Shown here: positions 51,731-61,273 of the stretch, in pieces
Layout of the letters: each line of letters opens with the position of its first letter
Position numbering within the stretch: the first letter of the stretch is position 1
Assembly (NCBI RefSeq): GCF_030546645.1
Contig: NZ_JAUOTO010000001.1
Span: forward strand, 1,281,007 to 1,345,006
Reading direction: 5' to 3'
From: Flavitalea plasmicola
GTDB taxonomy: Bacteria; Bacteroidota; Bacteroidia; Chitinophagales; Chitinophagaceae
DNA length: 64,000 nucleotides
Notes under the pieces: model-generated
Databases searched by the model: none
What the model was told of the DNA's origin: nothing
Seen by the model: only the letters and a program-made list of their open reading frames with translations
Program-made: the position numbers and the translations under genes

Positions 51731-51777
51731 TGCATATAATAGTACTTTTAGTACTACTATGTAATTAAATTTAAACT
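51731..51777. repeat. Imperfect 47-bp repeat with AGTACT inverted repeat, copy 2
   Basis: This copy matches 34703-34749 at 39 of 47 positions. Its core at 51742-51758 is an inverted repeat, TAGTAC, five bases, GTACTA, which resembles a HxlR-type operator. Which gene it controls is not clear, since AbiEi starts 53 bp to the left and the NTF2-like gene over 350 bp to the right. Confidence 0.45.
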
Positions 51778-51879
51778 GAATTTCCCTGAAAATAGGTAGA
51801 TATTGCTGAAATGACCGCAAAACCACCAGGAACAAGCAGCTTGCAAGCATTGCTTTAGTGTGGTGACCGCTCACTAGAT

Positions 51880-51923
51880 TGCGGTATTTGTAAACTGGAT
51901 TCCGCCACCGGCAAAATACCGCA
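51880..51923. repeat. Inverted repeat with 10-bp arms and 24-bp loop
   Basis: TGCGGTATTT (51880-51889) and AAATACCGCA (51914-51923) are exact reverse complements. There is no T-run, so it is a weak terminator at best. It may be a protein-binding or recombination site between the AbiE pair and the NTF2-like gene. Confidence 0.45.
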
Positions 51924-52136
51924 GTAAGTTATCTCAGGCTTTGTAAATTAGGGATGATTCCAGGAAGGATATTAATTACGACTAATATTCAACCACAAGA
52001 CTCAATGAGAACTAGCAGGAAAAATTTTATAACGGTCAACAAGAGCCAGAAAACATTCTTATATAATGAAGCCGCAAACCCCTTCATTACAACGACAAAA
52101 AATCAATTGATGAACCTGGTAAACACGCAATTTTTG

Positions 52137-52676
52137 ATGACAAAGCTCAGAACAACGCTTTTTATCGCGTTAATGCTTAAGGGCCTATTTTGTTGTGCCC
52201 AAAATGGTGAAAAATCGTCTGGCAATCCGAGTGATGAAAGATTGATTGGAGGTCAAATTGATCGTATGGTTTCTGACTGGAATACCAGGGAATTCAAAAA
52301 TATGGATCTATACGCAACCAGCGATGTTGAATGGGTAAACATTGTAGGTATGTGGTGGAAAGGAAGAGACACTGTGAAAAAAGCGCACCAAGTCACTTTT
52401 GATCATTTCTTCAAAGGCGTGCCGTTCACAAAAACAGGTTTGAAGATACGGTTTTTGACGGATGATGTCGCCATTGCTCATTTGAATTGTCATGTTGGCT
52501 CCCTTTTTCCACCTGACGGTATCGATCGTGTGACTAACAGAACGCCCGAAACCGATAATATATTAATTCTGATTTACGTGAGAAAGAATGGAACCTGGCT
52601 ACTTTCTGCCGGACAGAATACTGTAGTAGACCCAAAAGCCGCTAAAAGCAATCTAATATCCGAAAAGGTTAATTGA
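52137..52676 (+). CDS. Exported NTF2-like protein (SgcJ/EcaC / DUF4440-type)
   Basis: I take the ATG at 52137 (179 residues), which starts with a signal peptide (LRTTLFIALMLKGLFCCAQN); two cysteines at its end may allow lipidation. The rest is an NTF2/SnoaL cone: IDRMVSDWNTREFKNMDLYA, DVEWVNIVGMWWKGRDTVKK and NILILIYVRKNGTWLLSAGQ. Members of this family bind small hydrophobic molecules, and some are enzymes, but no catalytic residues can be named. It lies inside the segment bounded by the tRNA-like repeats. Confidence 0.75.
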   Translation: MTKLRTTLFIALMLKGLFCCAQNGEKSSGNPSDERLIGGQIDRMVSDWNTREFKNMDLYATSDVEWVNIVGMWWKGRDTVKKAHQVTFDHFFKGVPFTKTGLKIRFLTDDVAIAHLNCHVGSLFPPDGIDRVTNRTPETDNILILIYVRKNGTWLLSAGQNTVVDPKAAKSNLISEKVN

Positions 52677-52809
52677 CAAATAGGCAACTTTTTAAGCGAT
52701 AGATTACAATCAGATGCCTAGGATCAAGAAACGCTACAAGGTTAATCTCAACGTCGCGTGAATTTCAAGCAGTTTATGAAAGCAAGCTTTCACCGCTACC
52801 AAACTAAAA

Positions 52810-52836
52810 TGCCCCCCGGACTTCGACCGGAAGGCA
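52810..52836. terminator. Degenerate hairpin beside repeat copy 2
   Basis: The stem TGCC...CCGG / CCGG...GGCA is interrupted by mismatches but has the same position and loop as the perfect hairpin at 49698-49722. It probably derives from the same ancestral sequence and may terminate the NTF2-like transcript. Confidence 0.45.
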
Positions 52837-52839
52837 TTT

Positions 52840-52860
52840 GTGCGCGGGATGAGATTCGAA
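52840..52860 (-). repeat. tRNA-3'-end-like repeat, copy 2
   Basis: The 21 bases are identical to 49727-49747. On the minus strand they read TTCGAAT then CTCATCCCGCGCAC, like the T-loop and acceptor end of a tRNA, again without the rest of a cloverleaf. Copies 1 and 2 bracket the AbiE pair and the NTF2-like gene (about 3.1 kb). Confidence 0.65.
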
Positions 52861-53038
52861 TTGCTCTCGGTACTTGAATGATTGCCTTATTCATTGATAT
52901 TTAGGTTATTGCGATTTTAGCTTATACTTGATTTGGTCAGCTTTTTAGTCACTGTTTCGGTCACTGTTTTGCACTTGAAAGGTAGATTTTTTCTTCTTGC
53001 GGTAGAAAAATAGTCTTCCAATTCCGGAGTAATTATGA

Positions 53039-54235
<1,197 letters not shown>

Positions 54236-54241
54236 ACGGGC

Positions 54242-54261
54242 AATAAAAAAAGCCTTGCAAT
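54242..54261 (+). repeat. 20-base sequence repeated at the right window edge
   Basis: These 20 bases recur exactly at 63893-63912, where they form the left arm of a hairpin followed by the tRNA-like repeat. Here, just after the ATPase stop, the complementary arm and the tRNA-like part are missing. It looks like one end of a rearranged repeat unit. Confidence 0.6.
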
Positions 54262-54421
54262 TGGTTGATTTTTTTCTCATCCGTCATGTGACACCAATCC
54301 AATCATGCACAACAGCAGGAACAAAACATTAAGCATCATAATTCTTTGAAGAGTTATAATTCAAGCTATTTTCTCACTTGCCGGCGCTTTTCCACCTTTG
54401 TTCTATAGCAAAAACACAAAT

Positions 54422-55126
54422 ATGGAAAACGGAAAGAAAAAACCAAGCATCGTATTCTGTCATGGGATTTGGGCGGACGGCTCTTGTTGGAGCAAATTAA
54501 TCCCTACACTTCAGGAAGAAGGTTACGAGGTCATTGCATGTCAATATACACTCCAGACCGTTGCTGAAGACGTGGACATTGTAGAAGGCTCGCTGGGTAG
54601 GGTCAGCAGCCCCGCGATCCTCGTAGGGCACTCTTATGGGGGGAGCGTGATCACGGCAGCAGGCGCAGACGACCGCGTCGCAGGTCTGGTTTATATTGCT
54701 GCCCTGTGGCCGGACTCAGACGAGACATCCCAGAGTCAGCAGGACAAATATCCCAGGACGAATATCTGGGCGAATGTGGAGATTGCAGACGGACGGGCCT
54801 GGATGAAACACTCCGGTACCGAATTTTTTTGCGGCGATCTTTCGGCCGAAGAGCAGAGGCTTGTTTGGGCGACTCATTTTGCACCCAATGTGAATCTGTT
54901 CAACACGACGGCGCATGGAACGGCCTGGAAGACAAAACCAAGCTGGTATATCGTAGCCACCAATGACAAAACAGTTCACCCGCAATTGCAACGCGATGGA
55001 GCGAAGAAAATGGGCGCCAATACGTTTGAAGTTGCTTCCAGCCATGTCCCCATGTTGTCGAAACCTGAGTTTGTATTGGATGTGATCCGCAAAGCCACCG
55101 CAGCGGTGGAAAGTTCTCAAAAGTAG
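54422..55126 (+). CDS. Alpha/beta hydrolase (cytoplasmic paralogue)
   Basis: The ATG at 54422 gives 234 residues; an upstream TTG would add eight. The fold shows IVFCHGIWADGSCWSKL near residues 9-25 (oxyanion loop), the nucleophile elbow GHSYGGS near 75-81, the aspartate in VATNDKTVHP and the histidine in SSHVPMLSKPE. It is an esterase- or salicylate-esterase-like protein of unknown substrate. The protein at 62365-63120 shares GIWADGSC, NDKT.HP and the C-terminal pattern, so the two are paralogues, one cytoplasmic and one exported. Confidence 0.85.
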   Translation: MENGKKKPSIVFCHGIWADGSCWSKLIPTLQEEGYEVIACQYTLQTVAEDVDIVEGSLGRVSSPAILVGHSYGGSVITAAGADDRVAGLVYIAALWPDSDETSQSQQDKYPRTNIWANVEIADGRAWMKHSGTEFFCGDLSAEEQRLVWATHFAPNVNLFNTTAHGTAWKTKPSWYIVATNDKTVHPQLQRDGAKKMGANTFEVASSHVPMLSKPEFVLDVIRKATAAVESSQK

Positions 55127-55133
55127 TAAGAAG

Positions 55134-55156
55134 ACCCTCTTCCACGGGAAGGGGGT
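55134..55156 (+). terminator. Stem-loop after the alpha/beta hydrolase
   Basis: ACCCTCTTCC (55134-55143) and GGAAGGGGGT (55147-55156) pair over ten positions with one G-T wobble and a three-base loop, followed by TATTTATA. It lies 7 bp after the stop codon and fits a factor-independent terminator, though the T-tract is interrupted. Confidence 0.5.
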
Positions 55157-55272
55157 TATTTATAAAGCAACTACGAAATCTCATATAATTTGCGAAATGC
55201 TGACTAAAAAGCGATCGGTGCCAGACTTGTGCTAATATTCAGTATTTTGCGTTAGGCGCCGCCAGACACAGC

Positions 55273-56655
55273 ATGAAAAAAAAGATACTCATTGTCGAGG
55301 ATGGGATCGTAGAAGCGAATAATCTCCGTATTATCATGGAGAGCGCAGGATATGTGGTGTCCGGATTGGTGGACTCCTATGAGCGAGCCATTGCAAACCT
55401 TGATAAAGAAAGGCCCGACCTTGTTCTACTCGATATTTTTCTGGCCGGACCGAAAACAGGAATAGATCTTGCGCGGGTGTTGAAGGAAAGAAATATCGCT
55501 TTTATCTATTTGTCGGCCAACTCGAATAAAGACACGCTGGAATTGGCCAAGGTTACGGGACCGTATGGTTTTCTCGTGAAGCCTTTCCGAAAGAAAGATA
55601 TTCTTATCGCTCTTGAGATCGCTAATTATCTCCATGAGCAAAAACAAACGATACGCGACCGGGAGACTTTCCTGGCCACTTTCGAAAAGCCGTCCACATT
55701 CCCTGGGATTATCGGAAACTCGCCCGAACTGCTGAAAATATTCCACCTCGTTAAGGTCGTTGCCCCCACAGATACCTCCGTATTGATCCTGGGAGAAAGC
55801 GGTACGGGAAAAGAAGGGATCGCCGAAAATATTCATGCTGCATCATCCAGGAAGTCGAAGCCTCTTATAAAGGTCAATTGCGCCGCCCTGCCGGCAAGTC
55901 TTATCGAAAGCGAATTATTCGGGCATGAAAAAGCTGCGTTTACGGGTGCATATGACCAACGGATCGGGAAATTCGAACAGGCCAACAAGGGCACCGTTTT
56001 CCTGGACGAAATAGGCGACATGCCGATCGATCTCCAGGTCAAGCTACTTCGGGTGTTGCAGGAAAAGGAAATTGACCGCATCGGCGGAAAAGGTAGTATC
56101 AAAGTGGATATCCGCATTATTGCCGCGACAAATCGTGACTTGGAAAAAGAGGTCATGGAGGGCCGGTTCCGAATGGATCTCTACTACAGGCTCAATGTTT
56201 TCCCGATCCTCATGCCGCCGCTAAGAGATAGAAAGACGGATATTCCGGCACTTGCCGGATATTTCATAGAGCGATTTTGCAAACATAATAATCTGGGTGT
56301 TAAAACAGTTTCCAGGGAGGCCATGGATAGTCTTTTATCCTATCCCTGGCCCGGCAATATCAGAGAATTGCAATATCTGATGGAAAGAACCGTGTTATTG
56401 ACGCCTGGCGATACCATTCACGAATTCACCTTGCCCAATACCGCTGCCGTTGCCGTTGCGGCGAAGGCTACGACGACACCTGGCGTAAAGACCATCAGGG
56501 AAATGGAGATCGACCATATCAAAGCGGTATTGGACCTTTGTAAAGGTAAGATCTATGGCCCCGGGGGGGCAGCGGAGATGCTGAAAATACCTTATAGCAC
56601 GTTAATCTCCCGGATCAAGAAATTGGGTATAAAAATCGAAAAAAGCTATCGCTAG
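55273..56655 (+). CDS. Sigma-54-dependent response regulator (NtrC family) with variant GAFTGA loop
   Basis: This 460-residue protein has a receiver domain with Asp54 in LVLLDIFLAG and the KPF lysine, an AAA+ domain with Walker A GESGTGKEG and Walker B GTVFLDEIGDMP, and a Fis-type helix-turn-helix at the end (GGAAEMLKIPYSTLISRIKK). The sigma-54 contact loop reads AAFTGA rather than GAFTGA, a change in its first position. It is probably the partner of the histidine kinase at 57585-60158. The esterase-like gene starts 2 bp after the stop and is likely co-transcribed. Confidence 0.9.
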   Translation: MKKKILIVEDGIVEANNLRIIMESAGYVVSGLVDSYERAIANLDKERPDLVLLDIFLAGPKTGIDLARVLKERNIAFIYLSANSNKDTLELAKVTGPYGFLVKPFRKKDILIALEIANYLHEQKQTIRDRETFLATFEKPSTFPGIIGNSPELLKIFHLVKVVAPTDTSVLILGESGTGKEGIAENIHAASSRKSKPLIKVNCAALPASLIESELFGHEKAAFTGAYDQRIGKFEQANKGTVFLDEIGDMPIDLQVKLLRVLQEKEIDRIGGKGSIKVDIRIIAATNRDLEKEVMEGRFRMDLYYRLNVFPILMPPLRDRKTDIPALAGYFIERFCKHNNLGVKTVSREAMDSLLSYPWPGNIRELQYLMERTVLLTPGDTIHEFTLPNTAAVAVAAKATTTPGVKTIREMEIDHIKAVLDLCKGKIYGPGGAAEMLKIPYSTLISRIKKLGIKIEKSYR

Positions 56656-56657
56656 TC

Positions 56658-57593
56658 ATGAATCATTTCCTACACTCGCCGCTGCCTGACGATCCCGCTG
56701 CCAAGGTGAAACTTTCAAGGGCTGTAAAGGAATTCCTGGAACTTATGAATCAACGGGGGACATTTACAGAAAGCCAGTCCGTCGAGGAGGTTCGTAAGGC
56801 TTTTACTGCGGCTCAGGACCCGCTTGCAGTAGATCTTTCCGGCGTCGCCGAGACACAAAGATCGATTAGCATGGATGGCCTGGACATCGTATTGAATATT
56901 GTAAAACCTGCAGGCACCTCCGGATCTCTGCCTGTTTTCCTGTTCATTTACGGAGGCGGCTGGGTCATGGGGGACTACCCGACACATAAAAGGATGGTAC
57001 GCGACCTCGTCCTGCTTACCGGCTTTGCCGGCGTGATCATCAGCTATACTCCTTCCCCCGAAGCAAAATATCCGCAGGCGCTGCATGAAATTCATACTGC
57101 CGCCAAATGGCTATTGGAACATGGAGAAGAGATCCAGGTGAATGTCGATAAGATGGGTATAGTAGGCAACGATGTAGGCGCAACGATGTCGGCAGCTCTT
57201 TCGCTTATGGCGAAGGCAGACGGCGGACCGGAATTCAAGGTGCAGATACTTATGGGGCCGGCGATGAATGCGACAAGGATGAAATGGATGTGGGACCAGT
57301 ATACGATGGATGAGGCGCAGCGGAAGGAAATCTATGCTTCTCCTTTGCTGGCGACCCCTCAACAGCTCAAGGGGCTTCCACCTACGTTGATCCAGGTAGC
57401 GGAGAATGACATTTTCCGGGACGAAGGGGAGGCCTTTGGCCGGGCGCTCGACGACGCGGGTGTGGAAACGACAACGGTTGTCTACAATGGCGTGATCCAC
57501 GACTTCGCCGTTTTCAACGGCCTGTCGGAGCTTCCACAAACAAAAAGCTGTTTGTTGCAGGCCGCCGCAGAATTGAAAAGATATCTAGGATAA
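56658..57593 (+). CDS. HSL-type alpha/beta hydrolase with the nucleophile serine replaced by aspartate
   Basis: The 311-residue protein has the hormone-sensitive-lipase-family layout: FIYGGGWVMGDYPTHKR (oxyanion loop; usually HGGGW), a catalytic aspartate region AENDIFRDEG near residue 250 and a histidine in VIHDFAVF near 280. At the nucleophile elbow, where GDSAG or GNSVG is expected, it reads GNDVGA with Asp172. This could leave the protein inactive or give it a different chemistry. It is preceded after 2 bp by the response regulator gene; its stop region overlaps the convergent kinase gene by 9 bp. Confidence 0.82.
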   Translation: MNHFLHSPLPDDPAAKVKLSRAVKEFLELMNQRGTFTESQSVEEVRKAFTAAQDPLAVDLSGVAETQRSISMDGLDIVLNIVKPAGTSGSLPVFLFIYGGGWVMGDYPTHKRMVRDLVLLTGFAGVIISYTPSPEAKYPQALHEIHTAAKWLLEHGEEIQVNVDKMGIVGNDVGATMSAALSLMAKADGGPEFKVQILMGPAMNATRMKWMWDQYTMDEAQRKEIYASPLLATPQQLKGLPPTLIQVAENDIFRDEGEAFGRALDDAGVETTTVVYNGVIHDFAVFNGLSELPQTKSCLLQAAAELKRYLG

Positions 57594-60158
57594 AGAAGTG
57601 GCTGCCTCGACGAAAACAGGTGCAGGCGCGAATTCGACTCTGACCGAGACCCCTTCGGCGCTACTATGGATGGCGAAGCTGCCGGCTAATTTTTGGCCAA
57701 TGCTTTTCATGAGCGTCAATCCAAGGGATGGTTCACGGCTTGCCGAAGCGGCAGGCATCCCAATCCCATCATCCGCAATTTGAACCAATAACAACCCATT
57801 CGGTAGTTTTCGCATGGTGACTTCGACATGGCCGGTCCTTAGCGCGCTGCCATCGGTGTTGTCGGGAAAAGCATGTTTGATCGCGTTGGTGATAGCTTCG
57901 TTCAGAAGCAGCCCTATCGGCAAACCGACCGATATGTCTAGTTCAATCGGCTCGACGGAGTGGGTTATCAGGATCCGCCGCTCACGCGCCCCCAGCGAAC
58001 CGTCGAGAAAAGCGCATAATTCAGCGGTATAGGGCGCCATTTCAAGGGTCGTGACATTCGTGGACCAGTAAAGTTTTTGATGCAAGAGCGAGATGGTTTG
58101 TATCCGGTTCTGACTGTCCAGCAAGGCACTGCGGGCCGCAGGATCATTGAGGTATGCTGTTTGCGATTCCAAAAGGCTCATTACGGTGTGCAGGTTATTC
58201 TTTACACGATGGTGCACCTCCTGCAGCAACAGGCTTTTTTCCGTTAGCAATTCGTTCTTTTCCTCAAGAAGCCTTTCCAGCGCCAGGTTCTTATCATTTA
58301 TCTCGGTTTGCTGTTCAAGGAGCCGTTGGACATTCCGGCGTTTGGACCGGTAGGCGTAATATATCCAGGAAGTTACTGCCAGCAGTACGATAATGCCACC
58401 CAATTCGATGTCCCGTACAAGAGATGCCTTATCAAATAGGGCGCGTTGACGTTCGCCTTCGCTTTTAAGCAGCTGGATGGATTGTTCCCTTTCTTTGGTC
58501 TGATACTGTACCTGTAAGGTCTGCAATTGCCGAACCTTCTGAGCATTCAGCAGGGAGTCCTTGATCACGGTATAAAGCAGATAATGATCGATGGCGGATC
58601 GCAGGTTGCCGGTGGCGGAATCCGTTTTATACAACAGCAGCTGGAGCTCGCCTCCATCGGTAAAGCCTTTGTAGGGCAGGGTAGTAAGCAAGGCCCGTTC
58701 CAAGAAAGGCCTGGCCCGCTGGTACTGACCCCAATGCACGTAAAACCGGCCCGTGTAGACATGCACCAGCCAGGGATCCACCCCAAACCTGCCATAGATG
58801 GTCGAGTCTCTTTCACGCATTCCCGCCGTGTCAAGGTCGGCCAGCCGTTGGAACCAGGGCGCTGCTTTCGGGTAATCGCCAAGCGCGTCATAGATAAGGC
58901 CATAATTATAGGCAATAGCGCCCTTCTGCGCCAAAGAAACCGGCGGATCCGCGGCATTGAATTGCTGTAAGTAGACCAACGCCTTTCCCGGGTTGCCTTC
59001 CCTGATGAGGCCTTCGACGACAAAGCAGGTATAATAGTGCCGGTCGGGGTCTTGAAAGCGCACTCCTTCCTCGACCAGCAGTCGGCCATAATTCAATTCT
59101 TCGGCATAAATACCCGTCAATTGATAAATAACGGCCATCGCCACGTGGATCCTCTTTTTTAAATCACCATTCCGTCCCACGCCCTGGAGCGCCTGGAACA
59201 TATAGTCCAGTCCCCTGGCGGGATTGCCTCCTTCCGCGTAGACAAGGCCGACCCGAAAATTAGTGTAGGCGGAGGGGGTAATGCCCAATTTTTCGGATTC
59301 CCGGAGAAATAGCAGGAACTCTTTTTCGGCTGAATCGTGCTGAGCAACATACCGATGCCTGTTTGCAAGACTTCGGAGTGCATAAAGGGCGTTGATCTGA
59401 TCCCCGGCCTCTGTGTAGGCGCGGATCGCCTCGCGGCACGCAAAAAAATGATACCGTGTGGCATTGTTGCTATAAGGCATAATTGAATCCATCTGGAGCC
59501 AGTAATGCCCTACGCCTTTTTTGTCTCCAAGGCTATCACAGCTGTTGATGATAGCCAGTATAGCATTCCTGCCCTTTTCCACGTCGCCATGTTGAAAAAA
59601 ATACTTGGCCTGCTCCATCAGATATTCATGCCGCCATCGGGTGCTTCCCAGGGCATCGGTAAGGCGCTTCGCCCTGGCGAGATAAGGCGACACTTTTTCA
59701 ACAGCGCTGATCTCGACGGGCCTGCCAGACAGGATCCCGTCCGCGATGGTCAGCAGCAGACGGACACGTTCAACGCCTTCGGTCATCGGCAATAACGCCT
59801 CGGCAGACGGGATCTGTCCCTTCAATACAAAAAGCAGGCATCGCCGGGCGAGCGCTTCATGGATGCCAGCAGTGTCGCGCATCGCACTGCTGAGGGCAAA
59901 GGCCTCCTGGACATACCCCAGGCTGGTGTCCAGGTTCCTGCTCCGGCCCTGCTCCAAATAGATCTGCGCCACTGCCAGCAACTGCCGGGCTTTTGAGATG
60001 CTGCCAGGAAGCGCCTCTGTCCGGCGAATGATCTCCTCCATCGGCACAGAATCAGGGAAGGAGGGGAGGTTAATGGATGGGTCGGTAAACTGACCACGGG
60101 CAGACAAAACGCCTGTCGTCAGGAGCAGACCGATGAATATTGAGTTTAGCGACTGCAT
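57585..60158 (-). CDS. TPR-containing sensor histidine kinase (HisKA_2 type)
   Basis: This 857-residue protein has a signal peptide (LNSIFIGLLLTTGVLSARG), a long periplasmic region of TPR-like helices (about residues 35-570), one TM helix (LGGIIVLLAVTSWIYYAYR), a coiled-coil linker with many Glu/Leu and a HisKA_2 phosphoacceptor segment (LLQEVHHRVKNNLHTVMSLL) near residue 660. The HATPase_c domain has LLLNEAITNAIKHAF and VQIADDGIGMP. The histidine in EVHHRVKNN is the likely phosphorylation site. It probably phosphorylates the response regulator at 55273-56655. Confidence 0.88.
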   Translation of the reverse strand: MQSLNSIFIGLLLTTGVLSARGQFTDPSINLPSFPDSVPMEEIIRRTEALPGSISKARQLLAVAQIYLEQGRSRNLDTSLGYVQEAFALSSAMRDTAGIHEALARRCLLFVLKGQIPSAEALLPMTEGVERVRLLLTIADGILSGRPVEISAVEKVSPYLARAKRLTDALGSTRWRHEYLMEQAKYFFQHGDVEKGRNAILAIINSCDSLGDKKGVGHYWLQMDSIMPYSNNATRYHFFACREAIRAYTEAGDQINALYALRSLANRHRYVAQHDSAEKEFLLFLRESEKLGITPSAYTNFRVGLVYAEGGNPARGLDYMFQALQGVGRNGDLKKRIHVAMAVIYQLTGIYAEELNYGRLLVEEGVRFQDPDRHYYTCFVVEGLIREGNPGKALVYLQQFNAADPPVSLAQKGAIAYNYGLIYDALGDYPKAAPWFQRLADLDTAGMRERDSTIYGRFGVDPWLVHVYTGRFYVHWGQYQRARPFLERALLTTLPYKGFTDGGELQLLLYKTDSATGNLRSAIDHYLLYTVIKDSLLNAQKVRQLQTLQVQYQTKEREQSIQLLKSEGERQRALFDKASLVRDIELGGIIVLLAVTSWIYYAYRSKRRNVQRLLEQQTEINDKNLALERLLEEKNELLTEKSLLLQEVHHRVKNNLHTVMSLLESQTAYLNDPAARSALLDSQNRIQTISLLHQKLYWSTNVTTLEMAPYTAELCAFLDGSLGARERRILITHSVEPIELDISVGLPIGLLLNEAITNAIKHAFPDNTDGSALRTGHVEVTMRKLPNGLLLVQIADDGIGMPAASASREPSLGLTLMKSIGQKLAGSFAIHSSAEGVSVRVEFAPAPVFVEAATSLS

Positions 60159-60331
60159 GCTCTCTTTGATGGCCTATAAAGTTACGATTATCGTTTTTCA
60201 ATTACAGGATTTCGCAAATGAGCGGCATTCAACGGCGATCTCCAGTTTGCATAATGCTCAAGTAGTTGACTGTAAACTTCTTACCTGTTGGCACAAAATT
60301 AGGATTATCAAATGTCATTAATCACAGCTAT

Positions 60332-61273
60332 ATGTTGAATCTGGAATGGTTTAGAACATTCAAGGCAATCTACGAGACCGGCAACCTGTCCAACGCGGCC
60401 AATAAGCTATTCATGTCCCAGCCCGGCGCCAGCCTTCACCTGAGCTCGCTGGAAGAGTATATCGGCCATCGATTGTTTGAACGGGGTACAAGAAAAATGA
60501 TAGCCACAGAGCAGGCAAGCGTCCTGTATAATTATATCGTCGATTCCATGAACACGCTCGTCGAGGCCGAGAATGCGTTTTGCCGGAATTCCATCGAGGT
60601 CAGGCCTACCCTTGTCCTTGGATTGGGCATCGAGACTTTCGAGCATAGCATAACCGAACACATTGCACAGCTGCCTTTCAATCTTACCGTAAGATTTGGC
60701 GAGGAGCGCGAGCTATTGCACGACCTGGACGCCGGAACGGTCGACCTGGTGCTGACATCCCAGGTGGCGCCACAGCCCAATCTCGAGTACACTTCATTCG
60801 CGAAACAGCGGATCATCCTGGTCTGCGGTGGTCTTACCGATACGGAGGAATTGGATCAGCTGATAGCCGCCGACCAGCGGGCAGCCATCCGCGGATGGCT
60901 GAAAAGGCAAAACTGGTATACAACAGCCGCGGACACAGGGTATCTAAAAAATTTCTGGCTGACAAATTTCAATTGCCTCCCCGACATCCGCCCCAACTAC
61001 ATCCTACCCTACTTCGGCGCGATCCTTCGTTGTATCGACAACGGTAAAGGTTTTGCCATCATGCCGGATATCTTTTGCCGGACGGAATTGCAGCTCGGAA
61101 CAGTCCGCCTGGTGTGGGGAGGTGATCCCTATGTCGAAAATATCCTTCATTTCGGCAAGCGCAAAAAGACCCGGCGTGAAGCCGAGATCCGGAAACTGCA
61201 GGAGATACTCACAAAAGGCTGGCACCGCCGGGGATCCGATTGCCTTACCGAATACAATCTATTCAATGGCTAA
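60332..61273 (+). CDS. LysR family transcriptional regulator
   Basis: The ATG at 60332 gives 313 residues beginning LNLEWFRTFKAIYETGNLSN, the canonical LysR N-terminus, followed by AANKLFMSQPGASLHLSSLE (winged HTH). An ATG-less extension to 60266 is not conserved-looking. The effector-binding domain follows (LTVRFGEERELLHDLDAGTV, DLVLTSQVAPQPN). Its 3' end overlaps the convergent sigma-54 activator gene by 15 bp (61259-61273). Target genes are not evident; the region before the gene (60159-60331) is shared with the divergent kinase gene. Confidence 0.88.
   Translation: MLNLEWFRTFKAIYETGNLSNAANKLFMSQPGASLHLSSLEEYIGHRLFERGTRKMIATEQASVLYNYIVDSMNTLVEAENAFCRNSIEVRPTLVLGLGIETFEHSITEHIAQLPFNLTVRFGEERELLHDLDAGTVDLVLTSQVAPQPNLEYTSFAKQRIILVCGGLTDTEELDQLIAADQRAAIRGWLKRQNWYTTAADTGYLKNFWLTNFNCLPDIRPNYILPYFGAILRCIDNGKGFAIMPDIFCRTELQLGTVRLVWGGDPYVENILHFGKRKKTRREAEIRKLQEILTKGWHRRGSDCLTEYNLFNG

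Larger units (their letters stand above)
51679..52136. other. Intergenic region between AbiE and the NTF2-like gene
   Basis: This 458-bp stretch holds the AbiE promoter, copy 2 of the AGTACT repeat (51731-51777) and a long inverted repeat (51880-51923). An ORF runs from 51954 into the following gene, but its first 61 residues show no family features and the signal peptide begins at 52137. Apart from these I see nothing. Confidence 0.5.

Noticed and set aside
54651..55120. Minus-strand frames across the alpha/beta hydrolase gene
   Set aside because: The plus-strand frame carries the complete catalytic triad; the antisense frames are compositional shadows.
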